64,000 nucleotides of DNA from Solimonas variicoloris DSM 15731 (GCF_000382285.1 NZ_KB907926.1:124001-188000), one strand, 5' to 3'; shown: positions 56,467 to 64,000, counted from the stretch's first letter. The notes: a model not told the origin generated them from the sequence alone. Numbers and translations are program-made.

Positions 56467-56652
56467 TCAGGCTCGGCGCCGGCCTGCGGCGGCGACGCGC
56501 CGCTCGTCGGCGCTGGCCGTACGGCCGGAGGTCACGCCGCGCCCGGCGCGATCGCTCGGCCGTGCCGGAGCGCCGCCGCCCGGCGCGCGCATGGCGTTCG
56601 CATCAAGCGCGACGCGGGCGGCACAAATGGCACGGCAGCGCAGGCGAGACAT
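56467..56652 (-). CDS. Possible small upstream ORF of the radical SAM gene
   Basis: 61 codons, Arg/Ala rich (MSRLRCRAICAARVALDANA at the start). It has no recognisable family. In favour: the ATG is preceded by CCGGAG at a good distance, and the stop is directly joined to the radical SAM start. Against: composition is what random high-GC frames give. It may be a leader peptide or not translated. Confidence 0.3.
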   Translation of the reverse strand: MSRLRCRAICAARVALDANAMRAPGGGAPARPSDRAGRGVTSGRTASADERRVAAAGRRRA

Positions 56653-56699
56653 GGCAACTCCGGAACCCGGCGACGGCGCCGGACGGCGCCGTCATCGTT

Positions 56700-57193
56700 C
56701 TACCGCGGCCCGGCGAGTTGCGCCAGGCGGTTCAGGGCTGCGCCGCTGACGCGATTGATGATCCACTCGCGCTTCATCTCGGCACCGAGGCTCTGGTAGA
56801 AGCGGATCGCCGGCTCGTTCCAGTCGAGCACGGTCCATTCGTAGCGCCCGCAACCGCGTTCGACGCCGATGCGCGCGACCTCGGCGAGCAGGCGCTTGCC
56901 GATGCCGAGCCCGCGAAACGCCGGCTGCACGAACAGGTCTTCGAGGTAAATGCCCGGCTTGCCGACGAAGGTCGAGTAGTTGTGGAAGAACAGCGCGAAC
57001 CCGGCCGGCTCGCCGTCGGCCTCGGCGATGATCGCCTCGGCGTACGGCCGCGCGCCGAACAGGTGCTCGCGCAGGCTGTCCTCGCCGGCGACGCACTCGT
57101 GCGCGAGTTTCTCGTACTCGGCGAGCGCGCGGATCAGCGCCAGCAGAAGTGCCGTGTCGGCGACGCTCGCCGCGCGGATCGTGATCGTCGCCA

Positions 57194-57194
<1 letters not shown>
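56700..57194 (-). CDS. GNAT-family N-acetyltransferase (diamine acetyltransferase-like)
   Basis: 164 residues with all GNAT motifs: ITIRAASVADTALLLALIRA, motif D/A FVGKPGIYLEDLFVQPAFRG, LGIGKRLLAEVARIGVERG (acetyl-CoA loop), and WTVLDWNEPAIRFYQSLGA. The IYLEDLFVxPxxRG block and WxVLDWNxxAIxFYxxLGA are shared with spermidine/spermine-type acetyltransferases, so a polyamine or amino-acid substrate is plausible. The ATG shares one base with the dapB stop (TGATG), forming an operon. Confidence 0.88.
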
Positions 57195-58015
<821 letters not shown>

Positions 58016-58089
58016 TTAGCGGCGCGCCGCGCCGCCCGCAGCACATCGCGGCGCCCTTTCGGCGCGGCCGCCCGGCCGCGCACGCCGGT

Positions 58090-59034
58090 CTAGATGTCGG
58101 CCTCGTGCGGCTCGGCCGCGAACGCCAGGCCCAGAGCGCCGGCACCGACGTTGATGCCGCCGGTCACGCTCATCATGCTCTCGATGCACTCAACGCCGTG
58201 CTCGCTGCAGGTCCGTAGCAGATGCTCGTAGCCCGGCAAGGCGCGCATCTCGGCGAGGTCGCCGCCGTAGCACAGGCCCAGCGTCGGCGTCAGCAGGCCG
58301 GCGCGGACGCGCTCCCCGGCGTAAGTGAACAGCCGTGCGCAGGCGTCGTCGAAGTGACGCGGCTTGGCGACCGGTCCCGTCTCGTTGCGATAGCCGCGCA
58401 CGATCGGCTTGATGTCGAGCATGGTGCCGAGCGCCGCGCCGACCCAGCCGACGCTGCGGTCGCCCTTCTTCTGGCCGCGCACGCGCAGGTAGTGCAGATC
58501 GCGCGGCACCATGTAGCCGTAGGTGTTCTGCACGATGAACTCGGCGCGCTCGCGGATCTTGTTGGGGTTCGCCGTGCCAGCCTCGATCAGGCGCACGATC
58601 TCGACCGCGCTGATCGCCTGCGCGACGAACAGGTTCTGCGTGTCGATCACGCGCAGCGCAAACGGCCCCGGAATGCCGGCCTGGGCGCGGATCGGCTTGT
58701 AGTCGCGCAGGATCGCGAACGAAGCCTGCGTGGCGTTGGCGTGGATCGGACTGCGGCTGCTGGCAATGGTCAGGCAGAACACGAAGTCGTAATCGAGCAC
58801 CAGCTTGCGCAGGAACACGTCGCGAATCTGCTCGACCGAGAACGGTGACGAGCCGGCGTCGCCCCTGGCGCCGAGTCGCTCACGATAGAAGCGCAGCGTG
58901 GTTTCGGGATCACGCCGGTCGATCAGGTCCTGACCGTCCAGATGGATGGTGATCGGCAGGATCTGGATCTTGTGCCGCTCGATGAACTCCGGCGGCAGAT
59001 CGCAGGCCGAATCGACGACGACGCCGATGCGCAT
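58090..59034 (-). CDS. DegV-family fatty-acid-binding protein
   Basis: 314 residues. The family start IGVVVDSACDLPPEFIERH is followed by ILPITIHLDGQDLIDR, a serine-containing lipid-head loop (TIASSRSPIHANA), VIDTQNLFVAQAISAVEIVR, and the C-terminal GAALGTMLDIKPIVRGYRNE and SVTGGINVGAGALGLAF. DegV proteins bind fatty acids, and FakB members feed a fatty-acid kinase in Firmicutes. No FakA is seen here. The ATG has an unusually strong Shine-Dalgarno, GGGAGGAGGGAG. Single gene. Confidence 0.93.
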   Translation of the reverse strand: MRIGVVVDSACDLPPEFIERHKIQILPITIHLDGQDLIDRRDPETTLRFYRERLGARGDAGSSPFSVEQIRDVFLRKLVLDYDFVFCLTIASSRSPIHANATQASFAILRDYKPIRAQAGIPGPFALRVIDTQNLFVAQAISAVEIVRLIEAGTANPNKIRERAEFIVQNTYGYMVPRDLHYLRVRGQKKGDRSVGWVGAALGTMLDIKPIVRGYRNETGPVAKPRHFDDACARLFTYAGERVRAGLLTPTLGLCYGGDLAEMRALPGYEHLLRTCSEHGVECIESMMSVTGGINVGAGALGLAFAAEPHEADI

Positions 59035-59088
59035 GAGACTCCCTCCTCCCTCGCAAGTGGACCGCAGCCGGCCCGTGACCGACGCTTT

Positions 59089-59469
59089 CTATTTTTCGCG
59101 GCGCTTGGCTTCGAGCCAGCGCGCTTCCATCGCGTCGAGTCGTCGAGGATCGCCGATCGGCGGCAGCTGTTCAAGCGCGGCGCAGACGTGCGCAAAACGG
59201 CGCGCGAACTTGGCGTTGGTGCCGGCCAGCGCGGCCTCCGCGTCGACGCCGAGATGGCGGGCAAGGTTCACTGCCATGAACAGCACGTCGCCGAGTTCCT
59301 CCTGCGTGCGCAGGCGCCCCTGAGTCGCCGCTTCCTTGAGTTCGGCCACTTCCTCGTCGAGCTTGTCCCAGAGCTCGTCGAGCTGGCGCCAATCGAAGCC
59401 GAGCTCGGCGGCCTCGTGCTGCAGGCGCAGCGCCTCGGCGAGCGCGCCCTTGCCGGCGTCGGCACTCAT
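59089..59469 (-). CDS. MazG-like nucleotide pyrophosphohydrolase domain protein (single domain)
   Basis: 126 residues corresponding to one MazG domain: LQHEAAELGFDWRQLDELWD, the metal-binding EEVAELKEA (ExxE pattern) and EELGDVLFMAVNLARHLGVD (ExxD), then NAKFARRFAHV. Full MazG has two such domains and about 265 residues; this is the C-terminal half only, without frame remnants of the other half nearby. It may hydrolyse nucleoside triphosphates. Its ATG overlaps the stop of the Nudix gene (ATGA), pairing two nucleotide-cleaning enzymes. Confidence 0.88.
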   Translation of the reverse strand: MSADAGKGALAEALRLQHEAAELGFDWRQLDELWDKLDEEVAELKEAATQGRLRTQEELGDVLFMAVNLARHLGVDAEAALAGTNAKFARRFAHVCAALEQLPPIGDPRRLDAMEARWLEAKRREK

Positions 59470-60116
59470 CGGCGCATCCTTCCGGCGAGATCCCAGAGCA
59501 TGCCGGCGGTCGCGCCCCAGATGCGGCGCCCCTGCCAGTTGACCTCGTAGATCGGCACCTCGAAACCGGCGCGCTCGAACAGCTTGCGCTCGAAGTTCGC
59601 CGGCTCGGCGAGCACCGAGAACGGCACGTCGAAGACCTCGGCGACTTCGTCCTGCTGCAGCGACAGCATCGGCTCGGGATCGACGATGCCAACCACCGGC
59701 GTCACCAGAAAACGGCTCAGCGTCGGGAAGTCGTCGAGATAGCCGACGATCTCCACGCTCGCCGGATCGAGGCCGACCTCTTCCTGGGCCTCGCGCAGCG
59801 CGTTGTCGACGGCGGTGATGTCGGAGGCATCCTTGGCGCCGCCCGGAAAGGCGATCTGGCCGCCGTGCGCACGCAGATTCGGGGCGCGCACCGTCAGCAG
59901 CACATGCAATTCGCTGCCGCGGCGGATCATCGGCACGAGCACGGCCGCCGGCCGCAAGCTTGCCCGCATCGCCGCCGGCATCAGCTTGTCGAGCAGCGGC
60001 ATTTCCAGCGTGGCGATCGGCCGCGGCGTCTCCAGGTGCGTGTCGGCCAGCGCCGCCCGCAGGCGCCGCTCGAGCTCGGCGGCGGATACGGGTCGGTTCG
60101 GTTCGGGAGCATTCAT
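59466..60116 (-). CDS. Nudix hydrolase, CoA pyrophosphatase (NudL) type
   Basis: 216 residues. The UPF0035 block VLLTVRAPNLRAHGGQIAFP is followed by GGAKDASDITAVDNALREA and QEEVGL, the Nudix box (an Asp stands where the first Glu is usual). The E. coli NudL (YeaB) pattern FPGGxxDxxD is matched. Predicted to cleave CoA or dephospho-CoA to phosphopantetheine. It is divergent from a thioesterase pair that also acts on CoA thioesters. No Shine-Dalgarno; TAAACT lies exactly 7 nt before the ATG. Confidence 0.9.
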   Translation of the reverse strand: MNAPEPNRPVSAAELERRLRAALADTHLETPRPIATLEMPLLDKLMPAAMRASLRPAAVLVPMIRRGSELHVLLTVRAPNLRAHGGQIAFPGGAKDASDITAVDNALREAQEEVGLDPASVEIVGYLDDFPTLSRFLVTPVVGIVDPEPMLSLQQDEVAEVFDVPFSVLAEPANFERKLFERAGFEVPIYEVNWQGRRIWGATAGMLWDLAGRMRR

Positions 60117-60123
60117 CGTCGTC

Positions 60124-60129
60124 AGTTTA
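60124..60129 (-). promoter_or_regulatory. -10 element (TAAACT), putative leaderless promoter of the Nudix gene
   Basis: TAAACT on the minus strand ends exactly 7 nt before the ATG at 60116. Mirror image of the TAGAAT at 60151 that serves the divergent thioesterase gene; the whole spacer is 47 bp. Confidence 0.4.
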
Positions 60130-60150
60130 GCGGAGCCGCCGGGCTCGACC

Positions 60151-60156
60151 TAGAAT
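60151..60156 (+). promoter_or_regulatory. -10 element (TAGAAT), putative leaderless promoter of the thioesterase operon
   Basis: TAGAAT ends exactly 7 nt before the ATG at 60164, with no ribosome binding site in between. No clear -35. Confidence 0.5.
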
Positions 60157-60163
60157 CGTCGCC

Positions 60164-60619
60164 ATGAGCGATCCCGACTTCATCGACGCGCTGCGCGAGC
60201 GCTATCTCGCGCTGTCCCCGCACATGGCCGAATGCGGCATGCAGGTCGGCGCGCTCAGCGCCGACGCCGCGGTCCTGATCCTGCCCTGGCGCGAGGACTG
60301 GCTCGGCGACAGCGAGAGCGGCCGCATCAATCCCGGCGTCATCACCGTACTGGTCGACAGCGCGGCCGGACTGGCGGTGCTGGCCCGCGTCGGCCAGCGC
60401 GAGCCGATCGCCACACTCGATTTGCGCATGGATTACCTGCGGCCGGCGTTTCGCGGTGCTGCCGTGCACTGCCGCACCAGCTGCTTTCGTTTGACGCAGA
60501 GCATCGCCTTCGTCCGCGCCACCGTCTGGCAGCACGACGAGGAGCAGCCGATCGCCAGCGCGCAGCTGGTCTTCATGCGCTCGAACGCGCCACGCCCCGG
60601 CCAGGCAGGTGCGCCATGA
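60164..60619 (+). CDS. PaaI-type hotdog thioesterase
   Basis: 151 residues with the hotdog fold: MQVGALSADAAVLILPWRED, GRINPGVITVLVDSAAGLAV (central helix with the catalytic Asp/Ser region), ATLDLRMDYLRPAFRGAAVH, and SIAFVRATVWQHDEEQPIAS. The family hydrolyses acyl-CoA or aryl-CoA thioesters; the substrate is unknown. It overlaps the next gene, a second hotdog protein, by ATGA. Such tandem pairs probably act as a heteromer. Confidence 0.9.
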   Translation: MSDPDFIDALRERYLALSPHMAECGMQVGALSADAAVLILPWREDWLGDSESGRINPGVITVLVDSAAGLAVLARVGQREPIATLDLRMDYLRPAFRGAAVHCRTSCFRLTQSIAFVRATVWQHDEEQPIASAQLVFMRSNAPRPGQAGAP

Positions 60620-61059
60620 GCGCCTGGAGCGAAGCCCGGCGCGCGGCGCGCGAACGCGGCGACTATGCACCGCTGGTGGCACTGATTCCGTACGCGCGCT
60701 TTCTCGGCATGCGGGTCGAGCCGCATGAACAGCGGCCGCGCCTGCGCCTGCCGTTCCGCGACAGTCTGGTCGGTAATCCGCGCCTGCCGGCCTGGCACGG
60801 CGGGGTGACGGCGGCGTTCATGGAGAACACCGCGCTGCTGCATCTGCTGCTGCAACTCGATGCCCAGCGCATGCCCAAGAGCATCGATTTCGCGATCGAC
60901 TACCTGCTGTCGGGCCGTCCCGAGGACCTGTACGCGGACTGCGAGATCACACGGCTCGGCAGTCGTGTCGCGCAGACGCAGATCCGCTGCTGGCAGAGCG
61001 ATCCGGCGCGGCCGATCGCCATCGCGCGCGCTCATTTCCTGCTGTCGGCGTCGGAATGA
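60616..61059 (+). CDS. Second hotdog-fold thioesterase
   Basis: 147 residues: LIPYARFLGMRVEPHEQRPR, LPAWHGGVTAAFMENTALLH (hotdog helix with Glu rather than Asp in the active-site position), KSIDFAIDYLLSGRPEDLYA, and SRVAQTQIRCWQSDPARPIA. It is clearly related to the preceding protein in layout but differs in sequence. The start is in an ATGA overlap with it, and it ends in ATGA with the next small gene. Confidence 0.88.
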   Translation: MSAWSEARRAARERGDYAPLVALIPYARFLGMRVEPHEQRPRLRLPFRDSLVGNPRLPAWHGGVTAAFMENTALLHLLLQLDAQRMPKSIDFAIDYLLSGRPEDLYADCEITRLGSRVAQTQIRCWQSDPARPIAIARAHFLLSASE

Positions 61060-61334
61060 ATCCTTACCGGGACTGGCTGACGCTGCGCGAAATCGACGCC
61101 GCCGCCGGGCTCGCCAAAGGCCACGCGTTCCGCCGCTTCAAGCAGCTCGCGGCGCTGCGCGAGGAAGGCGTCGACTATCGCGTGCTCGATCATCGTCTGG
61201 CGACGTCCGAGATCGCGACGCTGCGCGCCGAGGGTCGCATCCACGGCAGCAGCATCAACGTCGTTCTGCTCGCGCCCGATTTCGCCGCAGCCTTGCTGGG
61301 GTCGCTGCGCGACGCCCCGCCGCGACACCAGTAA
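61056..61334 (+). CDS. Conserved-looking hypothetical protein
   Basis: 92 residues: WLTLREIDAAAGLAKGHAFR, a possible helix-turn-helix, then RFKQLAALREEGVDYRVLDH and GRIHGSSINVVLLAP. It resembles a small DNA-binding or excisionase-like fold in its first 35 residues, but I do not recognise the family. It overlaps the thioesterase stop (ATGA) and ends the three-gene unit. The 4-bp overlap and good codon use argue that it is real. Confidence 0.6.
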   Translation: MNPYRDWLTLREIDAAAGLAKGHAFRRFKQLAALREEGVDYRVLDHRLATSEIATLRAEGRIHGSSINVVLLAPDFAAALLGSLRDAPPRHQ

Positions 61335-61363
61335 GCGGGCTTTCCATCTCGTCCGTTCTTGGG

Positions 61364-61393
61364 TTGTACGGCGCCGCGAGCTGGGCTTACGAT
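61364..61393 (+). promoter_or_regulatory. Promoter of the SCP2-domain gene
   Basis: TTGTAC (61364-61369), 18 bp, TACGAT (61388-61393), 32 bp before the ATG at 61426. Confidence 0.65.
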
Positions 61394-61425
61394 GCGCACT
61401 CCTCACACCATTTCCGGAGCGTCTC

Positions 61426-61740
61426 ATGTCTGCTGCTGAACTGCTGAAGAACCTGCCGTCCGCCTTCAATGCCGCCGAGGCGAGCGGCACCGATTGCACG
61501 ATCCAGTTCAACTGCTCGCAGCCGGTCCATGCCGTCGTCAAGAACGGCGCCTGCGCGGTCGTCGACGGCGTGTCCAGCGCGGCCGACGTGACGATCACGA
61601 TGGAAGACGACGATCTCGTCGCGCTGATGAAGGGCGAGCTCAACGGCATGACCGCGTTCATGACCGGCAAGCTGCAGGTCGAGGGCGACCTGATGCTCGC
61701 GCAGCGCCTGCCGGCCCTGTTCGACTCCAGCAAGCTCTAA
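61426..61740 (+). CDS. SCP2 sterol-carrier-domain protein
   Basis: 104 residues forming a single SCP2 lipid-binding domain: LLKNLPSAFNAAEASGTDC, IQFNCSQPVHAVVKNGACAV, the central ADVTITMEDDDLVALMKGEL, NGMTAFMTGKLQVEGDLMLA and QRLPALF. It binds fatty acids, acyl-CoA or ubiquinone-like lipids. GGAG lies six nt before the ATG. A terminator follows at 61766-61792, inside the next gene. Confidence 0.93.
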   Translation: MSAAELLKNLPSAFNAAEASGTDCTIQFNCSQPVHAVVKNGACAVVDGVSSAADVTITMEDDDLVALMKGELNGMTAFMTGKLQVEGDLMLAQRLPALFDSSKL

Positions 61741-61743
61741 GTC

Positions 61744-62436
61744 TTGTCGGCCACGCAGGACACGACCCCGGGCCTCGAAGCCCGGGGTTTTTCGTTTGCG
61801 CTGGAACGCGGCGCCGGCGGGCTCGAACTGCACGCGCGTCATCATCCCGAGTTCAAGCCGATCCGCTGCGACTGGACCGGCGCCGAGCTGGCGCGCCGCA
61901 TCGCCGCCGGCAAGAAGCAGTTGCTGGCGCGCGCGATCGGCCTGCACAAGCATCCGCAGGCCGAGGTGCTCGACGCCACCGCCGGACTCGGCCGCGACGG
62001 CTTCACGCTCGCTGCGCTCGGGGCGCGGGTGACGATGGTCGAACGCCAGCCGCTGTTCGCGGCCCTGCTCGAGGACGCGCGCCTGCGCGCCCTCGCCGAC
62101 CCGCGCTGGCGCGAAACGGCCGAGCGCATCGAGCTGATCGCCGGCGACGCTGGCGCGCTGATGCGCAGCGGACGGCGCTGGGACGTCGTCCATCTCGACC
62201 CCATGTATCCGCACCGCGGCAAGCAGGCCCTGCCGCAGAAGGAAATGCAGCTGCTGCGCGAACTGACCGGCAGCGATCCGGATGCCGAGGCGCTGCTCGC
62301 CCCGGCGCTCGTCTGTGCGCGCCTGCGCGTCGTCGTCAAGCGGCCAAGCGCCGCGCCATTTCTCGCCGACCGTGCGCCGGCATTCCAGATCAGCGGCACG
62401 CAGGCGCGCTACGACGTGTACCTGCCCGCGGCTTAG
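61744..62436 (+). CDS. rsmJ: 16S rRNA (guanine(1516)-N(2))-methyltransferase
   Basis: 230 residues, RsmJ (YhiQ) family: HLELR-like LELHARHHPEF, AIGLHKHPQAEVLDATAGLG, RDGFTLAALGARVTMVERQP (SAM site), VVHLDPMYPHRGKQALPQKE (catalytic DPM(Y/F)P), and LRVVVKRPSAAPFLAD. Initiation is TTG at 61744, 3 bp after the SCP2 stop; no other start codon is available before the conserved core. The strong terminator of the SCP2 gene (61766-61792) lies within codons 8-17, so expression needs readthrough or an unseen start. Confidence 0.88.
   Translation: MSATQDTTPGLEARGFSFALERGAGGLELHARHHPEFKPIRCDWTGAELARRIAAGKKQLLARAIGLHKHPQAEVLDATAGLGRDGFTLAALGARVTMVERQPLFAALLEDARLRALADPRWRETAERIELIAGDAGALMRSGRRWDVVHLDPMYPHRGKQALPQKEMQLLRELTGSDPDAEALLAPALVCARLRVVVKRPSAAPFLADRAPAFQISGTQARYDVYLPAA
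61766..61792 (+). terminator. Intrinsic terminator inside the 5' end of rsmJ
   Basis: CCCCGGGC (61766-61773), loop CTCGAA, GCCCGGGG (61780-61787), then TTTTT. Perfect 8-bp GC stem with a T run, 26 bp after the SCP2 stop. Confidence 0.88.
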
Positions 62437-62468
62437 GGCCGGCGAGCGGATCGCGTCCGCGGTACCGC

Positions 62469-62572
62469 CTGGCGAACCGCCAGACTCCGGCTCCTTGGCC
62501 ACGGCAGGGGCGAGCCGCGCAACGGGGTGATTCCCGCGAAGCGGGCCGCAACGTCGCCTGGCGGTTCGCCAG
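62469..62572. repeat. Paired palindromes in inverted orientation (REPIN-like)
   Basis: CTGGCGAACCGCCAG (62469-62483) and its exact inverse complement (62558-62572). Each is itself a hairpin (CTGGCG/CGCCAG, 3-nt loop). A small CCCGC/GCGGG hairpin (62533-62545) lies between. Two REP-like hairpins facing each other over about 75 bp match the layout of a REP doublet. Confidence 0.5.
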
Positions 62573-62951
62573 ACGGCATCCCGCAGCACCCTATCGAACG
62601 CTGGTTGCCGCATCGCGGGCAGTTCCTTCACAAGCCGCAGGACCGGCAAGCCCCACCCAGCGCTAGAACAGCGGCGCCCCGGTCAGGACCCGCCGGGACG
62701 CTAGGCGGTGCTCGACCTGATGGGCGCCTGCCGCATCGGCGAGTTCATGGCCCTGACGGTGAACCTCAATCACGTCACCGATGCAAAGCAGCTCTCCAGC
62801 CGGTACGGGTCGCAGTCCTGCTACGTCGCCCCGCGCGGGATCAGCGCCAGCCGGAGCTGGCAATTCTGGGCTGCAACGCGAGCCGCACGGCGGATCCGGA
62901 CCGGCCGGATCTGCCGCGCCGCAGCGGTGGATGCGCGCGCCACGGATGCGG

Positions 62952-62957
62952 AATACT
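62952..62957 (+). promoter_or_regulatory. -10 element (AATACT), putative leaderless promoter of the SixA-like gene
   Basis: AATACT (4 of 6 consensus) ends exactly 7 nt before the ATG at 62965, and no Shine-Dalgarno is present. Weak by itself; it gains weight from the same spacing elsewhere in the window. Confidence 0.35.
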
Positions 62958-62964
62958 CGCATCC

Positions 62965-63462
62965 ATGCGCCTGCTCACTGTCGTCCGCCACGCCAAGTCG
63001 TCGTGGGACCATCCCGAACTCAGCGATTTCGAACGCCCGCTCAACGACCGCGGCCGCCGCGACGCGCCGCGCATGGCGGCGTGGGCGCGCCAGGCGCTCG
63101 GCGTGCCGGATCGCATCGTCAGCAGCCCGGCGCTGCGCGCGCTGACGACGGCGCGCCTGTTCGCCGACGCGTTCGGCATCGACAGCCATCAACTGCTGAT
63201 CCAGCCCCGCATCTACGAAGCGGCGTTGCCGACGCTGCTGCGCCTGGTGCGCGGCTTCGATGACGCCGATCGCCACGTCATGCTGTTCGGACACAACCCG
63301 GGTCTCAGCGAACTGGCACACGCCCTGGCGCGCTGTCCGTTCGACGATCTGCCGACCTGCGCCGTCGCGCAGATCGCATTACCGATCGAACATTGGGCGC
63401 TGCTGGCGGAGCACGACGGGGCGCTGCGCGACTATCAGTTCCCGAAGCGCTTGCGCGACTGA
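62965..63462 (+). CDS. Histidine phosphatase family protein, SixA-like
   Basis: 165 residues. LLTVVRHAKSSWDHPELSDF carries the RHG-type phosphohistidine motif (RHA, His8), then ERPLNDRGRRDAPRMA, the second catalytic block SSPALRALTTARLFAD, and MLFGHNPGLSELAHAL with the second His. SixA removes phosphate from the HPt domain of ArcB in E. coli. No phosphorelay gene is in the window, so the target is open. Confidence 0.9.
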   Translation: MRLLTVVRHAKSSWDHPELSDFERPLNDRGRRDAPRMAAWARQALGVPDRIVSSPALRALTTARLFADAFGIDSHQLLIQPRIYEAALPTLLRLVRGFDDADRHVMLFGHNPGLSELAHALARCPFDDLPTCAVAQIALPIEHWALLAEHDGALRDYQFPKRLRD

Positions 63463-63549
63463 GCCGGGCGCGCATCCCCCAGCATCAGCAGGGCCCCGCC
63501 GCGAGTTGCCGCAAGCCGGCGTGGAACCGCCCGCCGCTTGCCGGTGCGC

Positions 63550-64000
63550 TCAGGCCGGCGCCGGTTGCAGCGACGGCGCGGCATCGAAGGCGTGGCCGCG
63601 GTCGAGCAGGTAGTCGAGCCACTTGTTGAGCAGCAGATTGCGACGCCACTGCGCCGAGAGGAAGGCGTGGGCGGCCGGATCGGCGTCGTCCTCCGCCTCC
63701 CATGGCGGGCGCTGGCTGCATTCGAGCGCCTCGGCGACCGATGCATCGCGATACAGGCGCACCCACAGGTCCGGCTGCCGGCGCACCCCGGCCTCGTCGA
63801 CGAATTCATAGGTCAGGCGCAGCGTCTGCGTATAGCGGTCGCGCTCGACGATCTCCAGATGCAGCGGACAGTCGCGCTCGCTGCGCGAGACCACGCGCTG
63901 GCGCGGCGCATGGCCGTCGAGCGCCGGCAGCAGCCGTTGCAGCATGCGGTAGTTCCGCTCGTAGAGCTCGAGCAGATGCGCAATACGCCGCGGCTTGCCG
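63550..64000 (-). CDS. DUF1249 (YqiB-like) protein, partial at window end
   Basis: The frame is open through the window end, reading GKPRRIAHLLELYERNYRML then QRLLPALDG. LLELYERNYRMLQRLLP is the conserved N-terminal DUF1249 pattern, so the real start is beyond 64000 and the ATG at 63945 is internal. Further on: LHLEIVERDRYTQTLRLTYE, WVRLYRDASVAEALECSQ, and NKWLDYLLDRGHAFDAAP. It resembles E. coli YqiB, which neighbours nudF and cpdA there. Function unknown. Confidence 0.88.
   Translation of the reverse strand, partial: GKPRRIAHLLELYERNYRMLQRLLPALDGHAPRQRVVSRSERDCPLHLEIVERDRYTQTLRLTYEFVDEAGVRRQPDLWVRLYRDASVAEALECSQRPPWEAEDDADPAAHAFLSAQWRRNLLLNKWLDYLLDRGHAFDAAPSLQPAPA

Larger units (their letters stand above)
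62437..62964. other. Long intergenic stretch between rsmJ and the SixA-like gene
   Basis: 528 bp with no supportable gene. It holds the paired 15-bp palindromes (62469-62572). From about 62700 the composition is slightly less GC-rich, and an open frame reads FMALTVNLNHVTDAKQLSSR. That frame runs out of phase into the next gene and has no start signal. It may be a gene remnant. Confidence 0.4.

Noticed and set aside
62708-63145. Open frame reading VLDLMGACRIGEFMALTVNL
   Set aside because: Overlaps the well-supported SixA-like gene out of frame and lacks initiation signals. Kept only as a possible remnant.

Overview
This is a high-GC window from a gammaproteobacterial chromosome. Three conserved blocks fix the class. 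The first is greA-rlmE-ftsH-folP-glmM-tpiA-secG-tRNA-Leu-tRNA-fMet-rimP-nusA-infB-rbfA-truB-rpsO-pnp. The second is smc-zipA-ligA. The third is rluB-scpB-scpA-trpS together with yciO/yciB-yciI-bolA. tpiA before secG is the Pseudomonas-type version of the block. The unusually long LigA and the GC content make a Xanthomonadales/Nevskiales-like organism my best guess, but that is an inference. No plasmid, phage or CRISPR signal is visible.

Layout. 1-2.4 kb: end of an SDR gene, class I aldolase, WrbA and tRNA-Ser. 2.5-5.1 kb: an accessory pocket with a frameshifted GH27 alpha-galactosidase lipoprotein gene, a MITE-like element with IS5-like ends, and copies of an interspersed hairpin repeat. 5.1-13.6 kb: rluB, a tightly overlapping scpB-scpA-GNAT-trpS-peptidase operon, then yciO divergent from yciB-yciI-bolA-outer-membrane-barrel. 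13.6-21.4 kb: mscS-type channel, ligA, zipA, smc. 21.6-29.3 kb: queF; an operon for glycerol-like metabolism (AGPS-like flavoprotein, GlpD-like dehydrogenase, FGGY kinase); a HAD phosphatase; gluQ; and the PHA regulator phaR. 29.4-29.6 kb: a probable small-RNA locus between phaR and pnp. 29.6-50.5 kb: the translation/transcription/pyrimidine superblock from pnp back to carA, with a LeuE-type exporter gene between carA and carB. 50.6-53.9 kb: hmgA-fahA (tyrosine/homogentisate breakdown) with a divergent MarR regulator. 53.9-55.3 kb: a TrpB-fold protein that lacks the catalytic lysine. 55.4-64 kb: radical SAM protein, GNAT, dapB, DegV, MazG-like and Nudix genes, two hotdog thioesterases, an SCP2 protein, rsmJ, a SixA-like phosphatase and a partial DUF1249 gene.

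How the genes work together. Most genes are housekeeping and packed into operons with 4-bp ATGA/GTGA/TTGA start-stop overlaps, so translational coupling is probably widespread. Several single genes or divergent pairs instead carry a -10-like hexamer 6 or 7 nt before the ATG and no Shine-Dalgarno sequence, which is the signature of leaderless mRNAs.

The observations I would check first are: the TrpB-like pseudoenzyme (53888-55333); the small-RNA candidate whose promoter overlaps a perfect 16-bp palindrome (29437-29577); the set of leaderless promoters; the intrinsic terminator inside the 5' end of rsmJ; and the AGPS/GlpD/FGGY operon.
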